From positions 1 to 64,000 of the forward strand of contig NZ_JAPPSQ010000020.1 in NCBI RefSeq assembly GCF_026652115.1: DNA of 64,000 nucleotides, written 5' to 3'. Shown here piece by piece: positions 63,108-64,000 of the stretch. Numbering within the stretch: the stretch's first letter is position 1; every line of letters starts with the position of its first letter. A program made the position numbers and the translations under genes. The DNA comes from Algoriphagus sp. PAP.12. Lineage in GTDB: Bacteria > Bacteroidota > Bacteroidia > Cytophagales > Cyclobacteriaceae. The notes under the pieces are model-generated. The model had not been told where the DNA came from and ran no database searches. It saw only the letters and a program-made list of their open reading frames with translations.

Positions 63108-64000
63108 CTATATTTTCTTGAAACCCTCTTCATGCACTACCTCTCCCTTCACATCACGATGAGCAAAGAAAATTTGAGCTTGGCCGGAAATCCGCTCAAC
63201 TTTCACACTTAGAAAACCTCCCTTCAATCTTAAAAACTGATGTTCGGGACGATAATCATCGGCATCCCACCCTTGGGAATGATAATCACTGATGGGCCCC
63301 GAGCAGAACTCCATCAAGCCCGTCTCCAAATCCTTGGAAACATACTGCCAGTGACGGTCTCCATTGACTACAAAAAGATTGGGAATTTGTGACAGATATT
63401 TTCTAAGCTTTTCCCCTTCTTCATGGTAAACAGAGTTTGCATGATTGTCTTTTTTATTTTCCCGGTCCGGCCCGACGATTGGAGTGGCTGAAACCAAGAT
63501 TTTAAAACTAGCATCCGAGGCTTCCACAGATTCCTTGAACCAATCCATTTGCTCTTTTCCCCAAATGCTTTTATCCGGACCATCAGGCTTTGGATTGGGA
63601 GTTCGGAACTCTCGCCCTTCCACCATCCAAACTTGAAGATCCTTTCCCCATCTGATCGTTCGATAAGGCTCTTTTTCCAAAGGCACATTCTGATACCAAA
63701 GCTTTATCCCATCTGCAAAAGTCAAATCTCCATAATTTTCAGAAGCAGGATGCGCATCGTCTCTCAACAAATCATGATCATCCTTCATCATGTAAAGAGG
63801 CGTTTGTCGAAAAAGGTCTTTCAAGCTTGGCCAAGCATCCATTGCATGCCATTTATGACGGGCTTGCTCCAGATTCTTTGCCATAGGACCCGGCTTATCA
63901 TAATAGATGTAATCTCCCGTCTGGATAAAAAAATCCGGCTTTATCGCCCCCATACTGTCATAGGACTGGAATCCTCGTTTCTCATCATCAAAAGACCAAA
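63108..64000 (-). CDS. PhoD-like metallophosphatase, partial at window edge
   Basis: The frame stays open to the window end (WSFDDEKRGFQSYDSMGAI before the internal Met at 63953), so the N-terminal part is outside. Motifs of the PhoD/alkaline phosphatase D family are clear: FIQTGDYIYYD with a metal Asp, YMMKDDHDLLRDD, LVSATPIVGPD, and VVNGDRHWQY near the C-terminus. Releases phosphate from phosphate esters or diesters in the envelope. The C-terminal end is complete. Confidence 0.9.
   Translation of the reverse strand, partial: WSFDDEKRGFQSYDSMGAIKPDFFIQTGDYIYYDKPGPMAKNLEQARHKWHAMDAWPSLKDLFRQTPLYMMKDDHDLLRDDAHPASENYGDLTFADGIKLWYQNVPLEKEPYRTIRWGKDLQVWMVEGREFRTPNPKPDGPDKSIWGKEQMDWFKESVEASDASFKILVSATPIVGPDRENKKDNHANSVYHEEGEKLRKYLSQIPNLFVVNGDRHWQYVSKDLETGLMEFCSGPISDYHSQGWDADDYRPEHQFLRLKGGFLSVKVERISGQAQIFFAHRDVKGEVVHEEGFKKI

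Noticed and set aside
63953..64000. Start of the PhoD-like gene at the ATG at 63953
   Set aside because: The frame continues upstream with family-like residues to the window end, so that Met is internal.
1..64000. tRNA or rRNA genes, CRISPR arrays, intact transposases
   Set aside because: None was recognised on either strand by eye; a covariance search for tRNAs would be the decisive check.

Overview
The window looks like a chromosomal piece of a Bacteroidota bacterium of the Cytophagales type, close to Algoriphagus/Cyclobacteriaceae. This is inferred from gene content and signals, not from a marker gene. Supporting features are lipoprotein and Sec signals, an outer-membrane beta-barrel protein beside a GLPGLI-family protein, a NagB fused to a PIG-L domain, a PQQ-type sugar dehydrogenase fused to a cytochrome c, the DUF1549/DUF1501 pair, and promoters of the TTG/TTTG...TAnnTTTG type. 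GC content is moderate to low. I saw no rRNA, tRNA, CRISPR array, prophage or intact insertion sequence.

Layout. 0-8.3 kb: sugar and amino-sugar metabolism (galM, an amidohydrolase, gntK, a CBS/DUF294 protein, nagB-PIG-L fusion, ROK kinase). 8.3-10.7 kb: a porin-like protein between two YceI-family proteins. 11.2-14.7 kb: nitrilase, acetyltransferase, GyrI-like protein, amidohydrolase. 15.5-18.8 kb: UbiA-type prenyltransferase, then proBA. 18.8-31 kb, all on the minus strand: a long amino-acid cluster read as trpL-trpE-G-D-C-F-B-A, aroF, phhA, hisH-A-F-IE. 31-40.5 kb: secreted unknowns, an M28 peptidase, a DinB protein, a two-gene split homologue of VioB followed by a VOC protein, an oxidoreductase, another VOC protein and an MDR dehydrogenase. 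40.9-50.4 kb: PQQ sugar dehydrogenase-cytochrome, DUF1549 protein, a frameshifted DUF1501 gene, an outer-membrane protein and a dihaem cytochrome c. 50.9-61.3 kb: penicillin acylase-like lipoprotein, beta-barrel protein and GLPGLI protein, a two-component system, a serine hydrolase. 61.9-63 kb: an AT-rich gene resembling cargo of extracellular contractile injection systems with a papain-like protease domain. 63.1-64 kb: a PhoD-like phosphatase cut by the window edge.

The strongest regulatory find is a complete-looking transcription attenuator before trpE: a perfect promoter match, a 25-codon leader with three consecutive Trp codons, a competing antiterminator arm and a terminator hairpin. A similar but less certain arrangement precedes phhA, with a short ORF holding adjacent Tyr codons, which would suit an enzyme that makes Tyr from Phe.

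The most novel-looking protein systems are the split VioB-like pair (36.4 kb junction), without the VioA partner in view, and the orphan injection-system-type effector at 61.9 kb. A roughly 500-base non-coding repeat occurs twice (14.8 and 43.9 kb) and has no obvious coding capacity.
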